Shown: positions 7,251-13,907 of the stretch, in pieces
Layout: every line of letters begins with the position of its first letter
Position numbering within the stretch: position 1 is the stretch's first letter
Source of the DNA: CAYVOX01 sp964453035
GTDB taxonomy: Bacteria; Chloroflexota; Anaerolineae; Anaerolineales; Anaerolineaceae
Reading direction: 5' to 3'
Assembly: GCA_964453035.1 (NCBI GenBank)
Contig: CAYVOX010000087.1
Coordinates: 1-13,907, forward strand
DNA: 13,907 bases
Notes under the pieces: model-generated
Seen by the model: only the letters and a program-made list of their open reading frames with translations
Told to the model about the DNA's origin: nothing
The model's database searches: none
Position numbers and translations under genes: made by a program

Positions 7251-7256
7251 AACGCT

Positions 7257-8270
7257 ATGGCAATTCGAGTAGGTCTAATTGGCGCAGGACGCATGGGCAA
7301 AGTGTATGCCAACACGCTGGCTTTTTCCATTTCCGAGGTTGACCTGGTGGCAGTCGCCGATTCCGCCCCGGCAGCAGCCTCCGAAGCTGCCGCGCGCTAC
7401 GGCATCCCTTCCAGCTTCACTGATTACCACCAGCTCCTGGCGCGCGAGGATATCCAGGCGGTGGTCATCGCCACCCCCACCGGAACCCACGCGCAGGTTA
7501 TCGCCGATGCCGCCGCTGCCGGCAAGCACATCTTCTGCGAAAAACCCCTCGCCCAGACGCTTGAAGCCTGCGACTCAGCCCTGGCAGCCGTTCAAAAAGC
7601 CGGCGTCAGGTTGCAGATGGGCCTCATGCGCCGCTTTGACCCGGCTTACGTGGCTGCCCGCCAGCAAATTGACGCCGGCATCATCGGCAAGCCCGTCATG
7701 TTCAAATCCGTCAGCCGCGACCCCAAGCGCACCAGCCTGGAGTTCGCCCGCCGTGAAAACAGCGGCGGCATGATTATGGATATGGGCGTGCACGATTTTG
7801 ACCTGGCCCGCTGGCTGATGGGCAGCGAGGTGGTGGAAGTGCACAGCCTGGGCGGCGCCCTGGCCTTCCCTGAACTGAAAGACGTGGGCGATATTGATAA
7901 CGCCGTGATGAACCTCAGCTTTGAAAACGGCGCCATCGGCAACATCGATCTCAGCCGCAACGCCGTTTATGGCTACGATATCCGCACCGAAGTGCTCGGC
8001 ACCGAGGGCAGCCTGTGGATTGGCTACCTGCAGCAAACCGCCACCCTGGTGCTCAACCGCCAGGGCGTCACCCATGATACCGTCCCCTATTTCATGGAGC
8101 GCTTCACCGTGGCCTACGCCGACCAGGTGCGCGCCTTTGTGCGCTGCCTGGTGGAAAACACCCCCACCCCCGTCACCGGTCTGGATGCCCGTGCCGCCAC
8201 CGCCATCGGCATCGCCGCCACCCGCTCCCTCGATGAGCACCGCCCCGTGCGCCTCAGCGAGGTGGAATAA
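7257..8270 (+). CDS. Inositol dehydrogenase-like oxidoreductase (Gfo/Idh/MocA family), paralogue 1
   Basis: A 337-residue NAD(P)-dependent oxidoreductase. The Rossmann motif is GAGRMG at 9-14 (MAIRVGLIGAGRMG). The family EKP motif has Lys96. The catalytic Asp175/His179 pair sits in MDMGVHDFD, the K/D-x3-H arrangement of Bacillus inositol dehydrogenase. The C-terminal domain contains SRNAVYGYD and ends RPVRLSEVE. It is the same length as the second paralogue at 9257 and collinear with it, but deviates in substrate-facing parts (RRENSGGMIMD, SRNAVYGYDIRTEV), so it may prefer another inositol isomer, such as scyllo- or chiro-inositol, or another cyclitol. It is the first iol-type gene after the protease cassette and iolE follows 63 bases on. 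The exact substrate cannot be read from sequence, so I leave the symbol empty. Confidence 0.88.
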   Translation: MAIRVGLIGAGRMGKVYANTLAFSISEVDLVAVADSAPAAASEAAARYGIPSSFTDYHQLLAREDIQAVVIATPTGTHAQVIADAAAAGKHIFCEKPLAQTLEACDSALAAVQKAGVRLQMGLMRRFDPAYVAARQQIDAGIIGKPVMFKSVSRDPKRTSLEFARRENSGGMIMDMGVHDFDLARWLMGSEVVEVHSLGGALAFPELKDVGDIDNAVMNLSFENGAIGNIDLSRNAVYGYDIRTEVLGTEGSLWIGYLQQTATLVLNRQGVTHDTVPYFMERFTVAYADQVRAFVRCLVENTPTPVTGLDARAATAIGIAATRSLDEHRPVRLSEVE

Positions 8271-8333
8271 CCCGCTTCTTCCCCGCCTCGCCCCTCAAGG
8301 TGATGCGGCTTACAACAAAAAAAGGACTGGCTT

Positions 8334-9233
8334 ATGATTAAAATCGCAAATGCTCCCTGTTCCTGGGGCGCCCTGGAGTTTGACCTGCAGGGCAAAGCCG
8401 CCACCTACAACCAGGTGCTGGATGAAATGCAGCAAACCGGCTACCTGGGCACCGAACTGGGCGACTGGGGCTTCATGCCCACCGACCCGCTCAAGCTCAA
8501 AGCCGAGCTTGCCAGGCGCAACCTCACCCTGCTGGGCGCCTTTGTGCCGGTGGCTCTCAAGGATGCCGCCGCGCACCAACCCGGGGTTGAAGCTGCCCTC
8601 AAAGTAGCCCGCCTGCTGGCTGCCGTGCAGGGCACCCTGCCCCTCATCGTCCTGGCGGATGATAACGGCAAAGTGCCGCAGCGCACGCTCAACGCCGGGC
8701 GCGTCACCCCGCAGATGGGCCTCTCGGAGGCCGAGTGGCAGGTCTTCGCTGAAGGCGCCAACCGCATCGCCGCTGCCGTCAAAAAAGAGACCGGCCTGCG
8801 CCTGGTTTTCCACCATCACTGCGCCGGATACGTTGAAACACCCGCCGAAGTTGCCCGCCTTCTGGCTCTCACCGACCCCTCCCTGGTGGGCCTGTGCCTG
8901 GATACCGGTCACTACCAGTTCGCCGGTGGTGACCCGCTCGCCTTCCTCAAGGCGAACGCCGCCCGCGCCTGGCACATCCACTTCAAGGATTGCCACCCGG
9001 CCGTCGCCGCCCAATCCCGCGCTGAAGGTTGGGATTACTTCAAATCGGTCGAGAAGGGCGTCTTCTGCGAGCTGGGGCAGGGCGCGGTCAACTTCCCGGC
9101 CATCAAAGCTGAGCTGGAGAAGAACGGCTACCAGGATTGGATTGTCGTCGAGCAGGATGTGCTCCCTGGCATGGGCCGCCCGCGCGAATCCGCCGCCCGC
9201 AACCGCCAGTATCTCAAATCCATCGGGCTCTAA
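8334..9233 (+). CDS. iolE: Inosose dehydratase IolE (TIM-barrel sugar isomerase family)
   Basis: A 299-residue AP-endonuclease-2-like TIM barrel. The start MIKIANAPCSWGALEF and the TELGDWGFMPTD segment (40-51) match IolE, which has 'APISWG' and 'TELGP-GF-P'. Likely metal and active-site residues are His160-162 and Glu168 in FHHHCAGYVETP, Asp190 and His193 in CLDTGHYQF, His216 and Asp219 in HIHFKD, and Glu273 in VVEQD. The enzyme removes water from 2-keto-myo-inositol (scyllo-inosose) to give the diketone used by IolD. AAAGGA at 8321-8326 sets ATG 8334. It lies between the two inositol dehydrogenase-like genes, 23 bases before the second, as expected for one transcript. Related barrel enzymes (inosose isomerase IolI) are possible but the N-terminus favours IolE. 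Confidence 0.9.
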   Translation: MIKIANAPCSWGALEFDLQGKAATYNQVLDEMQQTGYLGTELGDWGFMPTDPLKLKAELARRNLTLLGAFVPVALKDAAAHQPGVEAALKVARLLAAVQGTLPLIVLADDNGKVPQRTLNAGRVTPQMGLSEAEWQVFAEGANRIAAAVKKETGLRLVFHHHCAGYVETPAEVARLLALTDPSLVGLCLDTGHYQFAGGDPLAFLKANAARAWHIHFKDCHPAVAAQSRAEGWDYFKSVEKGVFCELGQGAVNFPAIKAELEKNGYQDWIVVEQDVLPGMGRPRESAARNRQYLKSIGL

Positions 9234-9256
9234 CCTCACCCCCACAGGAGAAAACT

Positions 9257-10270
9257 ATGAAAACTATCAAAGCAGGTATCATCGGCGCCGGGCGCATCGG
9301 CAAAATCCATGCCGAAACCCTCGCCGCTCGCGTCCCCGGCGTGCAGGTCAAGGCCGTGGCGGATGTCAACCTCCAGGCCGCGCAGGAGCTGGCCGAAAAG
9401 CTGCACATCCCCCACGCCTACGCCGATTACAGACAAATCTTGCAGGATCCAGAAATTGATGTGGTCGCCATCTGTTCCTCCACCGATACCCACGCCGCCC
9501 TGATGATTGAAGCCGCCGCAGCCAGAAAGCACATCTTCTGCGAAAAGCCCATTGACCACACCCTCGAAAAGATTGATAAAGCCCTGGCTGCCGTTGAAAA
9601 AGCCGGCGTCAAGTGCCAGATTGGCTTCAACCGCCGTTTTGACCCCAACTTCCGCAAGGTGCGCCAGATGGTCGCCGAAGGCAAGATTGGCGAGCTCCAC
9701 ATCCTGCGCATCACCTCGCGCGACCCGGCCCCCCCGCCGCCCGCCTACGTCAAAGTATCCGGCGGTATGTTCCTGGATATGACCATCCACGATTTTGACA
9801 TGGCCCGCTACCTCTCCGGCAGCGAGGTGGTTGAAGTGTATGCCGCCGCAGGCGTGCTGGTGGACCCGGAAATCGGCAAAGCCGGCGACGTAGATACCGC
9901 CGTCATCACCCTCAAGTTCGCCAACGGCGCCATCGGCACCATTGATAACAGCCGCAAAGCCGTCTATGGTTACGACCAGCGCGTCGAAGTCTTCGGCTCC
10001 GGCGGCATGGTGGCGGTGGCTAACAACACGCCCGATTCCCACGTGTACAGCAGCGCCGAAGGCGTTTCCTCCGCCAAACCGCTCTACTTCTTCCTGGAGC
10101 GCTACACCGAATCCTTCATCGAGGAAATGCGCCAGTTCATCGCCGCCATCCAGCAGGATAAAGACACCCCCGTCACCGCTCTGGACGGGCGCAAACCGGT
10201 GGTCATTGCCATGGCTGCCCGAAAATCCATGCAAGAGAACCGCCCCGTCAGGCTGAGCGAGATTGAGTAA
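9257..10270 (+). CDS. iolG: Inositol 2-dehydrogenase IolG, paralogue 2
   Basis: A 337-residue Gfo/Idh/MocA oxidoreductase that oxidises myo-inositol to 2-keto-myo-inositol with NAD+. It has the Rossmann motif GAGRIG (10-15), catalytic Lys97 in FCEKPID, and Asp174/His178 in LDMTIHDFDMARY. GFNRRFDPNF (123-132) and NSRKAVYGYDQRVEVFG are typical of IolG, which makes it the more canonical of the two dehydrogenases. A longer reading from 9137 would overlap iolE by about 97 bases. ATG 9257, with CAGGAG at 9245-9250, is the better start and gives the MKTIKAGIIGAG N-terminus. It follows iolE by 23 bases and precedes the aldehyde dehydrogenase by 17, so it sits mid-operon. Confidence 0.93.
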   Translation: MKTIKAGIIGAGRIGKIHAETLAARVPGVQVKAVADVNLQAAQELAEKLHIPHAYADYRQILQDPEIDVVAICSSTDTHAALMIEAAAARKHIFCEKPIDHTLEKIDKALAAVEKAGVKCQIGFNRRFDPNFRKVRQMVAEGKIGELHILRITSRDPAPPPPAYVKVSGGMFLDMTIHDFDMARYLSGSEVVEVYAAAGVLVDPEIGKAGDVDTAVITLKFANGAIGTIDNSRKAVYGYDQRVEVFGSGGMVAVANNTPDSHVYSSAEGVSSAKPLYFFLERYTESFIEEMRQFIAAIQQDKDTPVTALDGRKPVVIAMAARKSMQENRPVRLSEIE

Positions 10271-10287
10271 CCCTTAGTGAGGTAAAG

Positions 10288-11673
10288 ATGGCTGATAATA
10301 TCCTTGAACTGGTTCAAAAGGCACGCGCCGCGCAAGAACAGATTGAATTCTGGCCGCAGGAGCGCGTGGATGAGATGGTCGCCGCTGTCGGCTGGCAGCT
10401 CTACCAGCTCCCGCACGCCGAAGCCTGCGCCCGCTCCGCAATCACCGAGACCGGCATGGGTGTGTACGAAGATAAGCTCCTCAAGCATCAAAAGAAAACC
10501 CTCGGCACCCTGCGCGACCTGCACGGCCTGCGCACCGTCGGCATCATCGAGGAAGACCCCGCCCGCGGCCTGGTGAAGATTGCCAAGCCGGTCGGCGTCA
10601 TTGGCGCGCTCACCCCCGTCACCAACGCCACCTCCACCATCGCCGTCAACGGCCTGCCCATCCTCAAGACGCGCAACGCGGTCATCTTTGCCCCGCACCC
10701 CAAGGCCAAAGCCTCCTGCCAGCTCACCGCCGAGTACATGCGCGCCGGCCTGCGCCAGGTGGGTGCCCCGCCAGACCTGGTGCAAAACCTGCGCGAGCCC
10801 TCCGTTGAAGCCACCCAGGAACTGATGAAACACGTGGATCTGGTTGTCGCCACTGGCGGCAGCCAGATGGTTAAGGTAGCCTACTCCTCAGGCACGCCCG
10901 CCTACGGCGTCGGCGCGGGCAACTCGGTCGCCGTGGTGGATGAAACTGCCGACCTCAAAGACGCCGCCCGCAAAATCTTCCTCGGCAAAACCTTTGATAA
11001 CGCCACCTCCTGCTCCTCCGAAAACTCCGCCGTCATCCAGGAGGGCATCTTCGATGAAATGCTGCGCAACTTCCAGGCCCTCGGCGGGTACCTCTGCAGC
11101 CCCGCGGAAAAAGCCCGCCTGCGCCAGGTGATGTGGCCCGATGGCGCTCACCTCTCCCGCGAGATTGCCGGGCAGCCCGCTGCCAAAATTGCCGCGCTGG
11201 CAAATTTACCCGTCCCGCCGGATGTGCGCTTCATCATGGTGCTCGGCGAGGCGGTTGGCGCCGCAGACCTGTTCTCAGGCGAAAAGCTTTCCGTCGTCCT
11301 CACCCTGTGGAAGTACAAAACCTTCGATGAAGCTGTCCGGCTGGTCAGCGGCATCACCCGCTATTCCGGCTACGGTCATTCCTGCTCCATACACTCCACC
11401 GACGAAGCCCACATCCTCGAGCTCGGCAGCAAAGCCCGCGTCAGCCGTATGATGGTGCGCCAGGTACAGTGCTATGCCAACAGCGGCAATTACGATAACG
11501 GCATGCCCTTCTCGCTCACCCTCGGCTGCGGCACCTGGGGCGGCAACATCGTCTCGGAAAACGTCCACTGGAAGCACTTTCTCAACACCACCTGGGTCTC
11601 CTACCCCATCCCGCCCGTTGTGCCCGATGAATCCGCCATCTTTGGCGCGCACTGGCAAAAATTCGGCAAGTAG
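10288..11673 (+). CDS. CoA-acylating-type aldehyde dehydrogenase (EutE/AdhE-N/SauS-like)
   Basis: A 461-residue aldehyde dehydrogenase of the acylating branch, which oxidises an aldehyde to an acyl-CoA with NAD(P)+. The presumed catalytic Cys242 sits in KTFDNATSCSSENSAV, corresponding to KTFDN--C-SEQ in EutE and the N-terminal half of AdhE. KPVGVIGALTPVTNATST (100-117) and, near the C-terminus, SLTLGCGTWGGN (409-420) with the following SEN-KH-LN segment are AdhE-type. It lacks the GQRC-type Cys motif of methylmalonate-semialdehyde dehydrogenase (IolA). TGAGGT at 10278-10283 precedes ATG 10288. As last gene of the tight iolE-iolG run it may take the three-carbon semialdehyde from inositol, or another short aldehyde. 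Sulfoacetaldehyde dehydrogenase (SauS) is a related alternative. Substrate is inference. Confidence 0.85.
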   Translation: MADNILELVQKARAAQEQIEFWPQERVDEMVAAVGWQLYQLPHAEACARSAITETGMGVYEDKLLKHQKKTLGTLRDLHGLRTVGIIEEDPARGLVKIAKPVGVIGALTPVTNATSTIAVNGLPILKTRNAVIFAPHPKAKASCQLTAEYMRAGLRQVGAPPDLVQNLREPSVEATQELMKHVDLVVATGGSQMVKVAYSSGTPAYGVGAGNSVAVVDETADLKDAARKIFLGKTFDNATSCSSENSAVIQEGIFDEMLRNFQALGGYLCSPAEKARLRQVMWPDGAHLSREIAGQPAAKIAALANLPVPPDVRFIMVLGEAVGAADLFSGEKLSVVLTLWKYKTFDEAVRLVSGITRYSGYGHSCSIHSTDEAHILELGSKARVSRMMVRQVQCYANSGNYDNGMPFSLTLGCGTWGGNIVSENVHWKHFLNTTWVSYPIPPVVPDESAIFGAHWQKFGK

Positions 11674-11698
11674 GTGATTCGCCAACGGTCTGAGGCTG

Positions 11699-11724
11699 TG
11701 GACCTGTCCTAAGAGTCCATTTTT
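11699..11724 (+). terminator. Weak candidate intrinsic terminator after the aldehyde dehydrogenase
   Basis: TGGAC (11699-11703) and GTCCA (11715-11719) can pair in a 5-bp stem around an 11-base loop, followed at once by five T (11720-11724). The stem is short, so the call is tentative. The position, 26 bases after the dehydrogenase stop, fits the end of the iol transcript. Confidence 0.3.
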
Positions 11725-11760
11725 GTCATGCTGAGCCGCCCTCAGACGGCGAAGCATCTC
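11723..11760 (+). repeat. Variant copy of the TGTCATNCTGAGCG intergenic repeat with inserted hairpin
   Basis: TTGTCATGCTGAG (11723-11735) and GGCGAAGCATCTC (11748-11760) match the two ends of the repeat at 12581-12610 (TGTCATTCTGAGCG / GCGAAGAATCTC). A middle piece differs and can fold as CTGAG (11731-11735) with CTCAG (11741-11745). This looks like a dispersed intergenic repeat. Its function is unknown. Confidence 0.55.
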
Positions 11761-11846
11761 GCTTTCAACAGAGAGAACCTCACCTGCAACCGCAATTGGG
11801 GTTCTCTTCGCTTTTATCTCCCCGCCCTCAAATCCCAAAAATACGC

Positions 11847-11876
11847 TAGAATCACGTTATCTCTACCCTCGAGGTG
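11847..11876 (+). promoter_or_regulatory. Candidate -10 element and ribosome binding site before the FSA-like gene
   Basis: TAGAAT at 11847-11852, preceded by CGC and followed by C, resembles an extended -10 box. No good -35 hexamer lies at the usual distance. GAGGTG at 11871-11876 is five bases before ATG 11882 and is a clear ribosome binding site. With the 208-base gap and the terminator-like hairpin upstream, this suggests separate transcription of the FSA-like gene. Confidence 0.4.
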
Positions 11877-11881
11877 TTCCC

Positions 11882-12520
11882 ATGTCTCTCATGCTCGATT
11901 CCGCCCTGTTGGATGACGCCCGCGCCTCCACCGCCCTCGGCCTGGCGCAGGCGGGCATCACTACCAATCCCACCCTGCTTGCCAGAACCGGCCAGCCCGC
12001 CGAGAAGGTCATCCCCGCCCTGTGTGACGCCCACCCCGGCATCATCTTCCACCAGTTAGCCGCCCCCACCGTCGCCGGGCGCGAAGCCGAAGCCTGGCGC
12101 ATCCTTTCCCTGCGCCCCGGGCGCATCGGGCTCAAGATCCCCTGCACCCTCGAAAATCTGGCCATGGCCCGCCGCTTTGCCGACCAGGGCATCGTGACCG
12201 CTATGACCACCATCTTCAGCCCCGCCCAGGTGTACCTGGCGCTGCAGGCTGGCGTGGACTACATCTTCCCCTACGTCAACCGCTCCACCCGCCTGCTCGG
12301 TGATGGCCTGGCCCTCATCCGCCAGATGCGCGCCGTGATCGACGCCGACGGCGGTCACCTCGAAATTGCCGCGGCCTCCATCAAAACCCCCGAGGAAGCC
12401 GTGGATACCATCCTCGCCGGCGCCCACCACCTCACCCTGCCGCTGGCGGTCATCCAGGCCATGGGGCACCACCCGCTTTCGCTGCAAACCATCGCTGAAT
12501 TTGACGCCGCCGGTCAGTGA
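11882..12520 (+). CDS. Fructose-6-phosphate aldolase/TalC-type small transaldolase
   Basis: A 212-residue class I aldolase of the FSA/TalC family. Residues fall at the same numbers as in E. coli FSA: Asp6 (MLD), the ITTNPT motif (26-31), Schiff-base Lys85 (GLKIPCT), Thr109, and Tyr131 in FPYVNR. Tyr at 131 marks FSA-type aldolases, whereas TalB-type transaldolases have Phe there, so aldol cleavage or formation with dihydroxyacetone or a similar donor is favoured over transaldol transfer. The AAASIKTP strand and the LTLPLAVIQAM segment near the end are also as in FSA. ATG 11882 has GAGGTG upstream. It is separated from the iol genes by 208 bases but shares strand and composition. A role in cleaving an inositol-derived intermediate, or in sugar-phosphate metabolism fed by the GH105 product, is inference. 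Confidence 0.9.
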   Translation: MSLMLDSALLDDARASTALGLAQAGITTNPTLLARTGQPAEKVIPALCDAHPGIIFHQLAAPTVAGREAEAWRILSLRPGRIGLKIPCTLENLAMARRFADQGIVTAMTTIFSPAQVYLALQAGVDYIFPYVNRSTRLLGDGLALIRQMRAVIDADGGHLEIAAASIKTPEEAVDTILAGAHHLTLPLAVIQAMGHHPLSLQTIAEFDAAGQ

Positions 12521-12540
12521 CCTGCGTCACACCAGACCCC

Positions 12541-12610
12541 CTTGTCATTCTGAGCGCTCCCCTGTCATTCTGAGCGCTCTCCTGTCATTCTGAGCGAAGC
12601 GAAGAATCTC
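12541..12610 (+). repeat. Three tandem 20-bp copies of a TGTCATTCTGAGCG repeat
   Basis: Units start at 12541, 12561 and 12581. The first two read (C)TTGTCATTCTGAGCGCTC and CCTGTCATTCTGAGCGCTC. The third changes after GAGCG to AAGCGAAGAATCTC, the complete form of a motif met in many environmental bacterial genomes. The array lies in the 140-base gap between the FSA-like and GH105 genes and has no reading frame. It looks like local amplification of the front part of a dispersed intergenic repeat. Function is unknown. Confidence 0.85.
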
Positions 12611-12660
12611 ATCCTTATTCAAAAAGTGCCCGGCCAAACCCAAACCACAGGCAGGTGAAA

Positions 12661-13764
12661 ATGTCACACCCACAGCCAACCCCTAAGCCCCTCTCAGAGC
12701 GCATGACCGAGAGCATCATCGCCCTCAAGCCCATCCTCTCAGACGTATGGAACTACGACTGGGGCGTCACCCTCTCCGGCGTTGAGCAGGTCTGGCGAAG
12801 AACCCGCAACCCCGCTTACCTCGACTACATTAAGTTTAACATCGACCGCTTCGTCGGGCCAGACGGCTCCATGCCCAAATACCACCTCGAGGAATACAAC
12901 CTCGACCGCATCAACACCGGCAAGCTCTTCTTCCTGCTGCTCGATGAGACCGGCGACGAGCGCTACCTCAAAGCCCTCCACCTGCTGCGCCGCCAGCTGG
13001 ATACCCAGCCGCGCAACAGCCTGGGCGGCTTCTGGCACAAGCAAATTTACCCCTTCCAGATGTGGCTCGACGGCCTCTACATGGCGGGTCCCTTCTCCGC
13101 TATGTACGCCCACCGCTTCAATATGCCGCAGGATTTTGACGACATCGCCTGGCAGTTCACCCTCATGGAGCAAATGGCCCGCGATTCCGAAACCGGCCTG
13201 CTCTACCACGGCTGGGATGAAAGCCGCCAGCAGCGCTGGTCCAACCCGCAGACCGGCTGCTCCCCGCACTTCTGGGGGCGCGCCATGGGCTGGTACGCCA
13301 TGGCGCTGGTGGACGTACTGGATTACTTTCCCCACTCCCATCCCATCCGCCCGGATGTTGAATCCATCCTCGCCCGCCTGGTGGATGCCGTGCAGCAGGT
13401 GCAGCACCCCTCCTCAGGCCTGTGGTACCAGGTGTTGGATAAAGGTCACAAGCCCGGCAACTACTTTGAAGCCTCCGCCTCCTGCATGTTTACCTATGCC
13501 GTTGCCAGAGGCGTGCGCCAGGGCATTCTGCCGCCAGAGAAGCTGGAAATCGCCCGCCGCGCCTGGCGGGGCATCCTGCGCGAATTCATCCGCGAGGGCG
13601 AAGACAGCTTTGTTTACCTTGAAAAAACCTGTGGCGTGGCCGGTCTGGGCGGCAACCCCTACCGCGACGGCTCCTACGACTACTACATCGGCGAAAAACA
13701 GGTCACCAACGATCCCAAAGGTGTGGGAGCCTTCCTCATGGCGGCCGTTGAGATGGGAGAATAA
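12661..13764 (+). CDS. GH105-type unsaturated glucuronyl/galacturonyl (rhamnogalacturonyl) hydrolase
   Basis: A 367-residue alpha/alpha-barrel hydrolase of the GH88/GH105 (YteR/YesR) group, close to the family length. It removes the unsaturated uronic acid left on oligosaccharides after polysaccharide lyase action. Landmarks, numbered from ATG 12661: FWHKQIYPFQMWLDGLYMA with Asp137 at the position of the YteR catalytic Asp143, LYHGWDES, SPHFWGRAMGWYAMA, GLWYQVLD, YFEASASCMFTYA, and a GSYDYYI segment near the end. No signal peptide is seen, so it probably acts in the cytoplasm on imported disaccharides. GTG 12655 is a possible alternative start. It is not an inositol gene, and its presence suggests a switch to plant or pectin sugar use downstream of the iol region. 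The stop overlaps a following ATG (TAATG). Confidence 0.88.
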   Translation: MSHPQPTPKPLSERMTESIIALKPILSDVWNYDWGVTLSGVEQVWRRTRNPAYLDYIKFNIDRFVGPDGSMPKYHLEEYNLDRINTGKLFFLLLDETGDERYLKALHLLRRQLDTQPRNSLGGFWHKQIYPFQMWLDGLYMAGPFSAMYAHRFNMPQDFDDIAWQFTLMEQMARDSETGLLYHGWDESRQQRWSNPQTGCSPHFWGRAMGWYAMALVDVLDYFPHSHPIRPDVESILARLVDAVQQVQHPSSGLWYQVLDKGHKPGNYFEASASCMFTYAVARGVRQGILPPEKLEIARRAWRGILREFIREGEDSFVYLEKTCGVAGLGGNPYRDGSYDYYIGEKQVTNDPKGVGAFLMAAVEMGE

Positions 13765-13907
13765 TGCTCCCATCCCCCCTTGATAGCGCCTCCCTCAGCG
13801 TCTCCGGGTAGGTGCGCGGCGACAACCTCGCCACCGGCAAACGCGCCTTCGAGTCGGAACTGGGTTGGATGAAAAACGCCTGCCCTAAACATTCCGTTCA
13901 CCTTCCC
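13764..13907 (+). pseudogene. Possible start of a further gene with an in-frame stop (edge of window)
   Basis: ATG 13764 overlaps the GH105 stop in TAATG, a common coupling arrangement. The frame reads MLPSPLDSASLSVSG, then TAG at 13809-13811, and stays open afterwards for 32 codons to the window end (VRGDNLATGKRAFESELGWM...). This could be a gene broken by a nonsense change or sequencing error, a gene starting at GTG 13812, or no gene at all. I do not recognise the family. The fragment is too short for a function. Confidence 0.25.

Larger units (their letters stand above)
6969..7256 (+). other. Intergenic region between protease and first inositol dehydrogenase
   Basis: This 288-base stretch has no credible gene. 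The first 68 bases are AT-rich with nothing recognised. Positions 7037-7133 hold the right repeat and palindrome (listed separately). From 7134 the sequence returns to the GC-rich type, with short inverted pieces such as CACCCGGGTG. The part at 7195-7235 (CTCTGAGTCCCCTGTGCGCTC) resembles degenerate CTCTGTG-type intergenic repeats. The ribosome binding site AAAGGAG of the next gene lies at 7244-7250. No convincing promoter was found, although the right repeat end contains TTGACA at 7123-7128 pointing towards the next gene, without a matching -10 box. Confidence 0.6.

Noticed and set aside
9137..9256. Extended start for iolG at 9137
   Set aside because: It would overlap the end of iolE and add a non-family N-terminus. 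ATG 9257 has a good ribosome binding site and gives the expected Rossmann start.
11772..11807. Inverted repeat AGAGAACC / GGTTCTCT as a terminator
   Set aside because: The loop is about 20 bases and no clean T run follows directly. It may be chance.
1208..12520. Sulfoquinovose (sulfo-transaldolase) pathway, suggested by two transaldolases plus a SauS-like dehydrogenase
   Set aside because: IolB, IolD, IolE and IolG are clearly recognisable, and no sulfoquinovosidase, isomerase or sulfolactaldehyde enzyme is visible.
12541..12610. CRISPR array
   Set aside because: The 20-bp units abut with no unique spacers and there are no cas genes.

Overview
The window carries a myo-inositol catabolism (iol) cluster, all on the + strand, from a GC-rich bacterium. 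The best guess is Chloroflexota, probably Anaerolineae. This rests on the codon bias, on a near-C-terminal FLPLILK-type segment in the secreted protease (such segments are common in secreted Chloroflexota proteins), and on dispersed TGTCATTCTGAGCGAAGCG-type intergenic repeats. It is inference and was not tested by a search.

Layout. Positions 1-285 hold the C-terminal end of a LacI-family regulator. Then come iolB (304-1158), a 360-residue transaldolase-family protein (1208-2290) and iolD (2303-4165). Next is an AT-richer insert (about 4166-7133) with a membrane-anchored PrcB-like protein and a secreted subtilisin-like protease, bounded by related repeats. The catabolic genes resume with a first inositol dehydrogenase-like gene (7257-8270), iolE (8334-9233), a second and more canonical iolG (9257-10270) and a CoA-acylating-type aldehyde dehydrogenase (10288-11673). 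A short intergenic region with terminator-like and promoter-like signals precedes an FSA/TalC-type small transaldolase (11882-12520). A 20-bp tandem repeat follows, then a GH105-type unsaturated glucuronyl/galacturonyl hydrolase (12661-13764). The window ends in an open frame interrupted by a stop codon.

How the genes work together. IolG oxidises myo-inositol to 2-keto-inositol (scyllo-inosose), IolE dehydrates it, IolD opens the ring to 5-deoxy-glucuronate, and IolB isomerises this to 2-deoxy-5-keto-gluconate. The usual lower-pathway genes (kinase IolC, class II aldolase IolJ, methylmalonate-semialdehyde dehydrogenase IolA) are not in the window. In their place are two Schiff-base aldolase/transaldolase proteins and an AdhE/EutE-like acylating aldehyde dehydrogenase. 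These may form an alternative lower branch, or the missing genes may lie outside.

The most unusual points are: the protease/PrcB-like cassette splitting the iol cluster between repeat copies that together look like terminal inverted repeats; a Glu at the usual catalytic Asp position of the protease; and the non-canonical lower-pathway gene set.
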